Shown piece by piece: positions 1 to 6,315 of a stretch of DNA of 12,969 bases (the first letter of the stretch is position 1; the number at the start of each line of letters is the position of its first letter). The stretch spans positions 1-12,969 of the forward strand of contig JAHJEW010000102.1 of NCBI GenBank assembly GCA_018825335.1. Direction: 5' to 3'. The notes under the pieces are model-generated. The model made no database searches, was not told the origin of the DNA, and saw only the letters and a program-made list of their open reading frames with translations. Source of the stretch: Patescibacteria group bacterium. GTDB lineage: Bacteria; Patescibacteriota; Gracilibacteria; UBA1369. The translations under genes were made by a program, and so were the position numbers.

Positions 1-189
1 GACTTTGTAGTTCCAGACGTATTCCAGTATGGTGAGGCGGTTTAAAACTCTGTTTTTGTTTCGGGCCAGAAATTCCAGCAGGTCGAACTCTTTTTTGGTC
101 AGATTAACCTTTTTACGGCTGCGGCGGACCTGCCTGGAGATTGTGTTTATATGTATATTTTTGAGTTTGATTTTAGCTTCTTTGTTCAT
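1..189 (-). CDS. Stand-alone OmpR/PhoB-type winged-helix DNA-binding protein, 3' end outside the window
   Basis: The 63 visible codons encode an OmpR/PhoB C-terminal effector domain (Trans_reg_C family). The conserved core LTKKEFDLLEFLARN is followed by NRVLNRLTILEYVW, which matches the recognition-helix pattern of response regulators (typically VLSREQLLEHVW). The ORF starts at ATG 187-189. An in-frame TAA lies two codons upstream, followed by AT-rich DNA and then a divergent gene, so the usual N-terminal receiver domain is absent rather than cut off. The N-terminus is very basic (MNKEAKIKLK; RQVRRSRKKV). The remaining wing and C-terminus lie beyond position 1. It is probably a transcription regulator that does not depend on phosphorylation, or one that works with a separate receiver protein; this is inference. 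No clear Shine-Dalgarno sequence precedes the start. Confidence 0.75.
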   Translation of the reverse strand, partial: MNKEAKIKLKNIHINTISRQVRRSRKKVNLTKKEFDLLEFLARNKNRVLNRLTILEYVWNYKV

Positions 190-269
190 GTTTTTTTATT
201 AGGGATTGAGCTTTTGTTTTAATCTATTTTGTTTATATTTTTATTAAGCGATGATAAGTAAAAGTTAAA

Positions 270-686
270 ATGTCAGTATTTACAGTGGTAGCCCATACCG
301 CTACAATGCGGCTTATGAGGGACACACAAAGAAAAGGGGATATAGCGGTTTCACAGGCAGTTGCAAGCTTTACTCGACTTGGTTATGATGTTTCGATACC
401 TCTAACTGAATCGGCAGCATATGATCTGGTAGTTGATATCGGCAATGATATGAAAAGAGTTCAAGTGAGATACACTGGCAATGGTGAGGTAGATTTGAGA
501 CGCGTACATTCTAATTCAAAAGGTTATGTTGTAAAAAAATCAAAGCCGCATGCTTATGATTGGTTATTCATTTTACAAAAGGACGGCAAAGAGTTCATAG
601 TTACAGAATGTCTTGCTAATCGCCGCTCTATCAAGCCAACAGATGAACAAACCTTGGAAAATGTATTGAAATTTGCTAGTAATTAG
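270..686 (+). CDS. I-Ssp6803I-like PD-(D/E)XK endonuclease family protein
   Basis: A protein of 138 residues resembling the group I intron-associated PD-(D/E)XK endonucleases. Visible hallmarks are TQRKGDIAVSQAVASFTRLG (residues 19-38), in which the alpha helix around KGD precedes the core, then IPLTESAAYDLVVDI with the catalytic-type Asp52, and KRVQVRY (62-68), where the last motif is Q65-V-R67. I-Ssp6803I uses a Q-x-K version of the PD-(D/E)XK motif; here the basic residue is Arg. The start is uncertain: ATG 270 gives the full length, but homology-like sequence begins near Met13 (306) or Met16 (315), and no convincing ribosome binding site favours one. It ends with TAG only 7 bases before tRNA-Ser. 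No group I intron is evident around it, so it is free-standing. DNA cleavage is a family inference; a degenerate, non-catalytic role is also possible. Confidence 0.65.
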   Translation: MSVFTVVAHTATMRLMRDTQRKGDIAVSQAVASFTRLGYDVSIPLTESAAYDLVVDIGNDMKRVQVRYTGNGEVDLRRVHSNSKGYVVKKSKPHAYDWLFILQKDGKEFIVTECLANRRSIKPTDEQTLENVLKFASN

Positions 687-693
687 GCCGTGC

Positions 694-783
694 GGAGAGA
701 TGGCAGAGCGGTCGAATGCGGCAGTCTTGAAAACTGCTAGGGGCGCAAGCTCCTCCTGGGTTCGAATCCCAGTCTCTCCGCCA
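694..783 (+). tRNA. tRNA-Ser(UGA)
   Basis: A complete class II tRNA. Acceptor GGAGAGA (694-700) pairs with TCTCTCC (773-779), the discriminator is G780, and CCA is encoded at 781-783. The anticodon stem GCAGT/ACTGC encloses the loop CTTGAAA with anticodon TGA at 728-730. A long variable arm (around AGGGGCGCAAGCTCCTCC) and a T arm with GGTTCGAATCC complete the fold. It begins 7 bases after the stop of the nuclease gene, so it may be co-transcribed with it. I see only weak promoter-like sequence inside the end of that gene. A hairpin with a T run follows. Confidence 0.97.
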
Positions 784-785
784 GT

Positions 786-816
786 ACGCACGCAGCGAAG
801 CGGAGTGCGCTTTTTG
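786..816 (+). terminator. Likely intrinsic terminator after tRNA-Ser(UGA)
   Basis: A GC-rich hairpin has arms CGCAC (787-791) and GTGCG (805-809). Inside it a shorter GC pairing closes the very stable GCGAAGC mini-hairpin (795-801), with two mismatched positions between. A run of five T (811-815) follows at once. It lies just downstream of the tRNA on the same strand. It is not a terminator for the opposite gene, because the minus strand has no T run after the stem. Confidence 0.6.
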
Positions 817-835
817 TGAATTAAATGGCAGTGCG

Positions 836-3529
836 TCAATAATAATTCACGGTCGAATTACCGGCCAGTTCGATGAATTTCAGTTCGGCAAGATCGCCCA
901 GCAGATTTGCCTTCACTCCAAACTGCGAAATCGTGTACAGATTTTCACCGATGTAAATAATCCGGTCTATTGCTTTCTCGTAGTCGCTCCAGCCGTTGTC
1001 CGCCAGATCCTGCCGGTCCTGATCGTCCATGTGATCTATCTTTCCCTTTAGTGTAAATCCATCTTTCAGATTCAGATTATAAACGTAGGCGCCGTCGAAA
1101 ACTTTTTGTCCGTACTGGAATGATGGCTGCACGCAGCTGTTCTCGCCGTTGCAATCGGCCGTGCAAACCGTAATGCCGTTTTCGGACGTGCAGGATGATG
1201 GCACGCAAATTCTCAGGCAGGAACTTTGCGGACAGTTTGAATACGTGTAATCGCCGCAGTTTCCTTCGTCCGGATACTCGTACACGGATACCGGCAGCGC
1301 CAGCAGCTCTTTATCTTTATCGAAAAGCAGAGCTTTCGGATTGGAAAGCAGCGGGCTGTCAGTGCCGTTCGCACCAATTACCGTTGAAAACATTTCTTTT
1401 GGATTATTCACGTCGGTTACGTCAAACAGACCAATCTTCAGACCCTGAATCTGCTGCCATAACAGGAAGTCCGCGTCACTCATATTGGTGTCGCCGGGGT
1501 CAACTTCCTTTCCGAATCCTATAATATGGTTTTCGTCGTACGGGTGCAGATAGTTGCTGAATCCGGGCAATTTCAGTTTGCCAAGAACAACCGGTTTTGC
1601 GGGATTTGAAAGTCCGATCACGAACATCGGATCCACACGCCGGAATGTAACCATGTAAGCTCTGTCGCCCATGAAGCGCACGGAATAAATGGATTCTCCG
1701 GGCGCGAGGTTTTCAAGGCTGCCCTTGAGGCTCATGTCTTTGGTGTCCAGAACGTAGAGGTTATTTGTGGTCTGCGATGATGTGCTCCAATCTGTTTTTG
1801 TTGTGGCGATGCGGAAATATCCGTTGTTTTCATCCATGCTGTACTGGTTCAGGACGGTTCCGGGCACTTTACCTTTATTTTCGAATTTAATGTTATTTTT
1901 TCCCAGTCCGAAGCGATAAACGGCTGTATCCCAGGTGTCGCGGTAATAGCCGCCGTTCCAGTCGGTCGCGGTTACGTAAAGGTTATTTCTGGACGCGTAA
2001 ATGTTGTCCGCATTGCCCACTATTACATTTCGCACGACGTCAGCATTTTTATCGTCCAAAGGTATTGCGGCTGTAATAAGGAAGTTGAAGTCGGGATTTT
2101 TTGGAAGGATTCGTATTTGGCTGCACGGAGCCACCAGTTCGTCTTTGCCGGTTTTTGAATCGAGCATTGTCGGGACTATTTCCATGCCTGTTTTCGTGTA
2201 GGTGGAATCGTAATACCAGTAAGGCACGTAGGCGTACCTGTTAATTACCAGATACAGAGTGTTATCCACTTTTCTGGATGTGCTGTAGTCGCCGTCAATT
2301 TCCACGCTTCTTTCCACGGTCGGTTTTGAGCGGTCGGAAATATCCAGAATGTAAGCTTTGGTTCTGCCCGAGTAGTTGTATGGCGGGTAGATTGACGTTG
2401 TTTCGCTGTCCATCGGCTCAAAATAGTAGCGAATCATGGATCCGATAATTGTTAGTTTATCGCCGTCAACGTACATTTCCTGCGGATAGAAAGTCGCGTT
2501 TTCGTCGCCGAGTGTAATTGTGACCAGTTCTTTCATGTTGCCTGCCGGGTATGCTTCGACTATCCGAACAGTATCTCCTTTGATCAGATAGATGTATTTG
2601 CCGTCGTTCTTGACTATGTCCGCCTCGTCCACTCCCGCGACCTGAATGTTCGTTGTGGAATATTCCTCCGCCGGCGCGGCTGATTCGGATTTTGCGGCTC
2701 CGGTGCTTCCTTCATTGGCCATGGCTGGGGCGGAAGTTGTGGATTCTTCCATCAATAACATATCGTCAAAAATGCCTCCGCGGACCTGTATGGAATACTC
2801 GCTTTGTTCCTGAAAGCGCTCCGTTAGTTCGGCGCATGAAGCGGCGGTTACAAAGTTTTCTCCGGTAATTTCGTCGTAGGTTCTTGTTGTTTTTGTTTCG
2901 TTGTCGGTGGCCAGACGCCAGATCATTTCTGCCACTTCGTCACGCGTAATGTCTTCGTCAAAATATTCAACGGAAAGCGGAATGGCTTTCTTATCCTGTA
3001 AAGCTTCAACGTAATTCTTGTACCATCTTTCACCTGCTGCCTCCTGCGCGTTAAGGTTATAGCTGTTGGCGATGATTTTTGCCGCCTCGGAGAAATTTAT
3101 TTCTTTTTCGGGATGGAATGTGCCGTCCGGGTAGCCGCTGATTACGTTTTTCTCCACCGCTTCACGAAGATACGGAATGTACCATTCTCCGGCTTTTATG
3201 TCGGAAAAAGTAAGACCGGTGGTTTTGTATGCGCCGGATCCGGCAGAGTCTTTTTGCGGATCGTAATTAAAAACCGCGCCCATAAGTATTTTTACGAATT
3301 CGGCGCGATTGATGTTGTTTTCGGGCTTGTAGTTGCCGTCGGGGTAGCCCTCAATAATACCGTTGTTTTTCAGATAATTGATGGCTTCGTAGTTTACGTG
3401 GGAGGAGTAAACGTCCGGGAACGGGTCGGTTTGCGCGCTTGTTTGCGCCGCGTCAAGGGCGATGACCTGCGCTGCGGCAAGAGCAAAAAGCCCGATGGCC
3501 GAAAGCGTCAGGATGATTGTTTTTTTCAT
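836..3529 (-). CDS. Secreted SLH-domain protein with C-terminal beta-propeller domain
   Basis: An 897-residue exported protein. Residues 1-20 form a signal peptide (MKK, hydrophobic core, A-rich end) with cleavage near residues 20-28. Two clear S-layer homology motifs follow: about 36-85 (IIEGYPDGNYKPENNINRAE) and 108-158 (VISGYPDGTFHPEKEINFSE). A third, degenerate copy lies at about 167-206 (ITRDEVAEMIWRLA). A Ser/Ala/Glu-rich linker (262-290) leads to STTNIQVAGVDEADIVKNDG (291-310), the usual opening of the secreted beta-propeller domain of Pfam Beta_propel type, which runs to the C-terminus. A cysteine-rich insertion with eight Cys (758-799) interrupts a late propeller blade; elsewhere there are only Cys232 and Cys469. 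SLH domains normally attach proteins to secondary cell-wall polymers, so this should be a cell-surface protein. The ligand or activity of the propeller is unknown. TGA is its stop codon. Confidence 0.85.
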   Translation of the reverse strand: MKKTIILTLSAIGLFALAAAQVIALDAAQTSAQTDPFPDVYSSHVNYEAINYLKNNGIIEGYPDGNYKPENNINRAEFVKILMGAVFNYDPQKDSAGSGAYKTTGLTFSDIKAGEWYIPYLREAVEKNVISGYPDGTFHPEKEINFSEAAKIIANSYNLNAQEAAGERWYKNYVEALQDKKAIPLSVEYFDEDITRDEVAEMIWRLATDNETKTTRTYDEITGENFVTAASCAELTERFQEQSEYSIQVRGGIFDDMLLMEESTTSAPAMANEGSTGAAKSESAAPAEEYSTTNIQVAGVDEADIVKNDGKYIYLIKGDTVRIVEAYPAGNMKELVTITLGDENATFYPQEMYVDGDKLTIIGSMIRYYFEPMDSETTSIYPPYNYSGRTKAYILDISDRSKPTVERSVEIDGDYSTSRKVDNTLYLVINRYAYVPYWYYDSTYTKTGMEIVPTMLDSKTGKDELVAPCSQIRILPKNPDFNFLITAAIPLDDKNADVVRNVIVGNADNIYASRNNLYVTATDWNGGYYRDTWDTAVYRFGLGKNNIKFENKGKVPGTVLNQYSMDENNGYFRIATTKTDWSTSSQTTNNLYVLDTKDMSLKGSLENLAPGESIYSVRFMGDRAYMVTFRRVDPMFVIGLSNPAKPVVLGKLKLPGFSNYLHPYDENHIIGFGKEVDPGDTNMSDADFLLWQQIQGLKIGLFDVTDVNNPKEMFSTVIGANGTDSPLLSNPKALLFDKDKELLALPVSVYEYPDEGNCGDYTYSNCPQSSCLRICVPSSCTSENGITVCTADCNGENSCVQPSFQYGQKVFDGAYVYNLNLKDGFTLKGKIDHMDDQDRQDLADNGWSDYEKAIDRIIYIGENLYTISQFGVKANLLGDLAELKFIELAGNSTVNYY

Positions 3530-3551
3530 AAGGTTGGTTTTGATGGTTAAA

Positions 3552-3579
3552 ATTATTTTTCTAATAGACTATAACTCAA
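3552..3579 (-). promoter_or_regulatory. Candidate promoter of the SLH/beta-propeller gene
   Basis: On the minus strand TTGAGT (3574-3579) and AATAAT (3552-3557) are separated by 16 bases. This would start transcription about 16 bases before ATG 3529. The -10 box matches 5 of 6 consensus bases and the -35 box 4 of 6. It lies back to back with the tRNA promoter at 3614-3642. Confidence 0.4.
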
Positions 3580-3613
3580 AGAGGGGTGAGAATTACAGTT
3601 TTTTGAAAGAAAA

Positions 3614-3642
3614 TTGATTTTTCGGGTTCAAGCCATTATGAT
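3614..3642 (+). promoter_or_regulatory. Promoter of the tRNA-Ser(GCU)-tRNA-Cys unit
   Basis: TTGATT (3614-3619) and TATGAT (3637-3642) are separated by exactly 17 bases. The expected start near 3649 is about 20 bases before the first tRNA, which fits a stable-RNA promoter of the housekeeping sigma type. Confidence 0.6.
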
Positions 3643-3669
3643 CAGTGGGCGTTTTTTGAAATGCGACGC

Positions 3670-3762
3670 GGAGAGGTACCCAAGTGGCTGAAGGGGCGGG
3701 ATTGCTAATCCTGTAGTAGGGTTTCGACCCTAGCGAGAGTTCGAATCTCTCCCTCTCCGCCA
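3670..3762 (+). tRNA. tRNA-Ser(GCU)
   Basis: A complete class II tRNA. Acceptor GGAGAGG (3670-3676) pairs with CCTCTCC (3752-3758), the discriminator is G3759, and CCA is encoded at 3760-3762. The anticodon stem CGGGA/TCCTG encloses TTGCTAA with anticodon GCT at 3704-3706. The variable arm is long (GTAGTAGGGTTTCGACCCTA region) and the T arm GAGTTCGAATCTC is intact. It is first in a two-tRNA unit with 11 bases before tRNA-Cys. Confidence 0.97.
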
Positions 3763-3773
3763 GAAAATATCGA

Positions 3774-3848
3774 GGCGGCATAGCCAAGTGGTAAGGCAGA
3801 GGTTTGCAAAACCTTCATCCCCCGGTTCGAATCCGGGTGCCGCCTCCA
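3774..3848 (+). tRNA. tRNA-Cys(GCA)
   Basis: Acceptor GGCGGCA (3774-3780) pairs with TGCCGCC (3838-3844). The discriminator is T3845, as expected for the U73 identity element of bacterial tRNA-Cys, and CCA is encoded at 3846-3848. The anticodon loop holds GCA at 3806-3808 between GAGGT/ACCTT-type stem arms. The T arm CCGGTTCGAATCCGG is perfect. It is second in the tRNA unit and ends 23 bases from the stop of the convergent cysteine-rich gene. Confidence 0.97.
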
Positions 3849-3871
3849 TTGTTGTGCTGTCTTGAACTTAA

Positions 3872-5557
3872 TTAATAAACTTCCCCAAGATAGCATTTTT
3901 CGCAGTAAACTTTTTCCGGTCTATCAGGAGAATAACTGGAATAAATATCGTTAGTGCACTTAGAACAACCCCTCTTCCATATTTTTCTTGGATTCTTGAA
4001 AATTAAGCGTCTCCTAAATCTTTCATCGGGATGGAACCTAGGAATAGGCAAGTTTTGCTTTTTATAAAACTCTAATTCCTTTGGAATAATCTTAAAGAGT
4101 CTATCTGTTGATTCACATATTATTGCAGATTTTAAAATACCGTCATCAACATCTTTTATGTCAGAAGGAATGGCTTCCGGTTGCATTTTGTTCTCCACAT
4201 ACTTTAATTCATTCCCTTTTTCTTTCCAACTCCAGCCCTTATCAGATATTTCGTACTCATTCATAGGGTGAAAATCCTGAGCAACAGTTTCATTATAAGC
4301 AAAAGGAGACAATAGAATTGGGAAAAACTCTCCCCACTCCCCAGTTCCCTTCATATGCTCAATAATGCGACAAGTTAATTCCTCATATTGTTCTTTGGAA
4401 TATCGTTTATTTAAAATGCAATACTCCTGTTTCTTTAGCCCTGTACACCCAAAACAGTACTTTGAATGAAAACAATAATCACAATACGTTAAACCATGAG
4501 AAAATTGAGACAGTACACAAAATTTCATATTACTCGATTCGTTACATGCATAACATTCATATTGCAACTCGCAATTTATAGAACTTTCATAGGTGTCCAT
4601 GCAATCTTTATTTCCTAAAGCATCAAAACAATACGTAATATCCTCGCACTTATCAGCATAAAAAGTATTCCGGACATTTCTGGAATTAAAAATATAATCT
4701 CCGAAACAGTTTTCAGAATTTTCTACATGTAAAGCTTTGTGAATTGCCTGTGTCTGCAACAGTTTATTGAAATCATCATGCGCTTTATTCAATTGATTGT
4801 GGTCACCGGAATTAAAAAGTTTCATCAGTTCGAAATACTCGTCCTTACTGTACTGTTTATTTTTTATACAAAACTTTTTATTCCTCGAATTCCAGCATTG
4901 AAAGCAATTAATACACCCCTTACAATCATAGAGAAACATTGAATCCATACATCCTGAGCAATGAATTAAATAGCTACTATTGAAACAGTTTTTTATATAC
5001 ATACACTCATATAACCTCTCTCCTCTCTCGGCAGTCATACAATCGCTACAATCCTTACAAGACACAATTAAATTTGATGAATAATAGACATCTTCGTTAT
5101 AAGCCGCATTGAAAATTAAATAACAATTTTTATTATGATAACAATGATTTGTATATTCTGAATTTTCACTATGGGGGTTATATAAGTATAATCTCGGAAC
5201 TTCTTTTAATAATTCTGCGAACTGTTCGAAAAAAGGACGAGAAAAATCAAAATCTCTGCCATAATCCAAAGGATTAAAACCATCTCCCCACCATTCATCG
5301 TAGCCATAAACTTTGTACTGTTTGTCTTGAGAATAGTTCGATATTAATGACTTCCCTGAAAAATCTGATTTTCTTTTATATAAATTGCGTTCATTTCTAT
5401 AAGTTAACCTTCTCTGTTGCCTACAGTCCGCACATAAAGTCGGCGCAGGAATATCGAACCTCTTCCCGTTTATTACTGGCGATACTTTTTTATAGAACTC
5501 CAAGTCCTCATCAGTAACTTCAAACCCAGAACCACATTGTTTACAAGCTTTATTCAT
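3872..5557 (-). CDS. Cysteine-rich zinc-ribbon repeat protein of unknown function (CPR-type family)
   Basis: A protein of 561 residues with 37 cysteines and no signal peptide or membrane segment. The N-terminal module (1-90) has Cys5-x2-Cys8 and Cys42-x2-Cys45, the PTLCADCRQQRRLTYRNER signature and a degenerate second knuckle. A central Cys/Asn/Tyr-rich region has two similar blocks, about 128-248 and 278-399. Each ends in a matching motif: FCIKNKQYSKDEYFELM (229-245) and YCILNKRYSKEQYEELT (379-395). The C-terminal module (481-561) is a second copy of the N-terminal one (ELEFYKK; YSPDRPEKVYCEKC) with Cys531/534 and Cys552/555. I recognise the architecture from CPR genomes but know of no assigned function. 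Metal binding is inferred from the CxxC pairs. Codon usage is clearly more AT-rich than in the SLH and argS genes, suggesting different ancestry. The start ATG 5557 fits the first zinc motif. Confidence 0.8.
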   Translation of the reverse strand: MNKACKQCGSGFEVTDEDLEFYKKVSPVINGKRFDIPAPTLCADCRQQRRLTYRNERNLYKRKSDFSGKSLISNYSQDKQYKVYGYDEWWGDGFNPLDYGRDFDFSRPFFEQFAELLKEVPRLYLYNPHSENSEYTNHCYHNKNCYLIFNAAYNEDVYYSSNLIVSCKDCSDCMTAERGERLYECMYIKNCFNSSYLIHCSGCMDSMFLYDCKGCINCFQCWNSRNKKFCIKNKQYSKDEYFELMKLFNSGDHNQLNKAHDDFNKLLQTQAIHKALHVENSENCFGDYIFNSRNVRNTFYADKCEDITYCFDALGNKDCMDTYESSINCELQYECYACNESSNMKFCVLSQFSHGLTYCDYCFHSKYCFGCTGLKKQEYCILNKRYSKEQYEELTCRIIEHMKGTGEWGEFFPILLSPFAYNETVAQDFHPMNEYEISDKGWSWKEKGNELKYVENKMQPEAIPSDIKDVDDGILKSAIICESTDRLFKIIPKELEFYKKQNLPIPRFHPDERFRRRLIFKNPRKIWKRGCSKCTNDIYSSYSPDRPEKVYCEKCYLGEVY

Positions 5558-5568
5558 GCAAATTTATA

Positions 5569-5592
5569 AATTCCTTGAACGAAGGAATTATA
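5569..5592 (-). promoter_or_regulatory. Candidate -10 box and overlapping inverted repeat before the cysteine-rich gene
   Basis: Perfect 8-bp arms AATTCCTT (5569-5576) and AAGGAATT (5582-5589) flank a 5-base loop. The distal arm overlaps a minus-strand TATAAT (5587-5592) located 30 bases before ATG 5557. The -35 region is poor (TTCAGT at 17 bases). The repeat could be an operator covering the -10 box and start site, or an RNA hairpin at the very 5' end of the message. Confidence 0.45.
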
Positions 5593-5720
5593 CTTGTTCT
5601 CCCTGAAAAACTGAAATACAAACATAAAATAAGTTAAAAACACTGTGGCTCCATTGAAAACGGCGAACTTTTGGCCGGCGGATTAGAGGTTTACAAAGAA
5701 TTGGGATAAATTGTTGCGTT

Positions 5721-6014
5721 TTAATATTTCTTATAATTGCCCCCTTCTATTTTCAGGGCTTTCCCGTTGATGATCGCATCGGCGGCCTTTTTTCTGGCTG
5801 TCAGAATCAATCTGTGAAAAGTCGGCTGGGATATTCCCATCTTTTTTGCGGATTCCTCCTGACTTAAATTCTCAAAATCCTTGAGCCTGATAGCCTCAAA
5901 TTCTTCAATGCTTAAAACCACTTCATTTAATTGCCGCATTTTGATCCCCGCCGGCTTAAAATAAACCGCATGGGGCATGCATCCTACAAATCTAATTCTT
6001 CTTGGCCTGGGCAT
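5721..6014 (-). CDS. DUF134/UPF0251 family helix-turn-helix protein
   Basis: This 97-residue protein is a good match to the UPF0251 (DUF134) family. The N-terminus MPRPRRIRFVGCMPHAVYFK is typical, with the family's Arg/Pro-rich start and the single Cys12. Then come the VVLSIEEFEAIRLKDFENLS segment (32-51) and a sigma-region-4-like HTH, SQEESAKKMGISQPTFHRLI (51-70). The C-terminus is short and basic. Members are presumed DNA-binding regulators and are often found near Fe-S or NifX/NifB-like accessory proteins; no such gene lies in this window. It begins 6 bases after the stop of the DUF5320-like gene and is clearly in the same operon. It may be the regulator that binds the palindrome upstream of the operon, but this is inference. 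Confidence 0.85.
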   Translation of the reverse strand: MPRPRRIRFVGCMPHAVYFKPAGIKMRQLNEVVLSIEEFEAIRLKDFENLSQEESAKKMGISQPTFHRLILTARKKAADAIINGKALKIEGGNYKKY

Positions 6015-6020
6015 GCTTTA

Positions 6021-6254
6021 TTATTCCAGCTCTTTCAACATTTTTTCAATCTCTTTTTTTTCTTCCTGTAAAATTTTCTTTTGCTCTTCTTTGCTTAGTG
6101 TTACAGAAGTGGCACCCCTCTGTCCGAAACGGCAAAAATTCCTTCCCGCACCTCTTCCATAACCTGCTCCGCGTCCTGCTGCTCCGCACTTTCCTCTTCC
6201 CTTTCCTGTTAAAGGACCCTCTCCCATGGGGCCGGTTCCGTCCATATTTGGCAT
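6021..6254 (-). CDS. DUF5320-like small glycine-rich protein with C-terminal coiled coil
   Basis: A 77-residue protein. The N-terminal half is Gly/Arg-rich and begins MPNMDGTGPMGEGPLTGKGR, the typical opening of DUF5320-type proteins. Two Cys (23 and 41) are spaced by GAAGRGAGYGRGAGRNF. Residues 52-77 (TLSKEEQKKILQEEKKEIEK...) form a charged amphipathic helix likely to be a coiled coil for oligomerisation. Function is unknown. Small proteins of this kind are commonly linked with DUF134 and NifX-like genes, and the pairing with DUF134 here supports the call. It is the first gene of a two-gene operon driven by the strong promoter at 6287-6315. ATG 6254 is the only plausible start. Confidence 0.75.
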   Translation of the reverse strand: MPNMDGTGPMGEGPLTGKGRGKCGAAGRGAGYGRGAGRNFCRFGQRGATSVTLSKEEQKKILQEEKKEIEKMLKELE

Positions 6255-6283
6255 GATAATTTGGATTAAATAATAAATCTGTT

Positions 6284-6299
6284 ATGAATATATATTCAT
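6284..6299. promoter_or_regulatory. 16-bp perfect palindrome, likely operator
   Basis: ATGAATATATATTCAT is identical to its reverse complement. It covers the -10 box of the minus-strand operon promoter and directly abuts a plus-strand TATAAT (6300-6305), so one bound protein could control both directions. The TGAA-N6-TTCA core resembles ArsR/SmtB-type operators. The neighbouring DUF134 HTH protein is another possible binder. The match to any regulator is inference. Confidence 0.6.
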
Positions 6300-6315
6300 T
6301 ATAATCGATTGTCAA
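6287..6315 (-). promoter_or_regulatory. Strong promoter of the DUF5320-DUF134 operon
   Basis: On the minus strand a perfect TTGACA (6310-6315) and TATATT (6287-6292) are separated by exactly 17 bases. The predicted start near 6280 leaves a leader of about 25 bases before ATG 6254. The -10 box sits inside the 16-bp palindrome at 6284-6299, which implies repression by occlusion. Confidence 0.75.
6300..6305 (+). promoter_or_regulatory. Candidate -10 box for the YibE/F-like gene
   Basis: A perfect TATAAT on the plus strand, 57 bases before ATG 6363, directly downstream of the palindrome. No good -35 hexamer lies 16-18 bases upstream, so the promoter would be weak or activator-dependent. Confidence 0.35.

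Noticed and set aside
573..839. 88-residue minus-strand ORF containing GIRTQ and AVFKTAAFDRSAISPHG
   Set aside because: It is the antisense translation of tRNA-Ser(UGA), a well-known false gene call.
3593..3896. Two overlapping minus-strand ORFs of 64 and 63 residues (RERFELSLGS; HPDSNRGMKVLQTSALPLGY)
   Set aside because: Both are antisense readings of tRNA-Ser(GCU) and tRNA-Cys(GCA), typical spurious proteins.
5641..5709. Short plus-strand reading frame of 22 codons ending GGLEVYKELG before TAA
   Set aside because: It reads like the C-terminus of a protein, and the GC content is locally higher, but it has no start codon, has an upstream in-frame stop and no identifiable family. It may be a gene remnant or chance.
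5640..5720. Possible terminator after the DUF134 gene (CGGC/GCCG pairing on the minus strand)
   Set aside because: The stem is only about 4 bp with a 9-base loop and only four T follow, so it is not convincing.
6046..6315. 89-residue minus-strand ORF overlapping the DUF5320-like gene in another frame
   Set aside because: It starts inside the promoter and lacks any family resemblance, while the alternative frame is a clear DUF5320-type protein.
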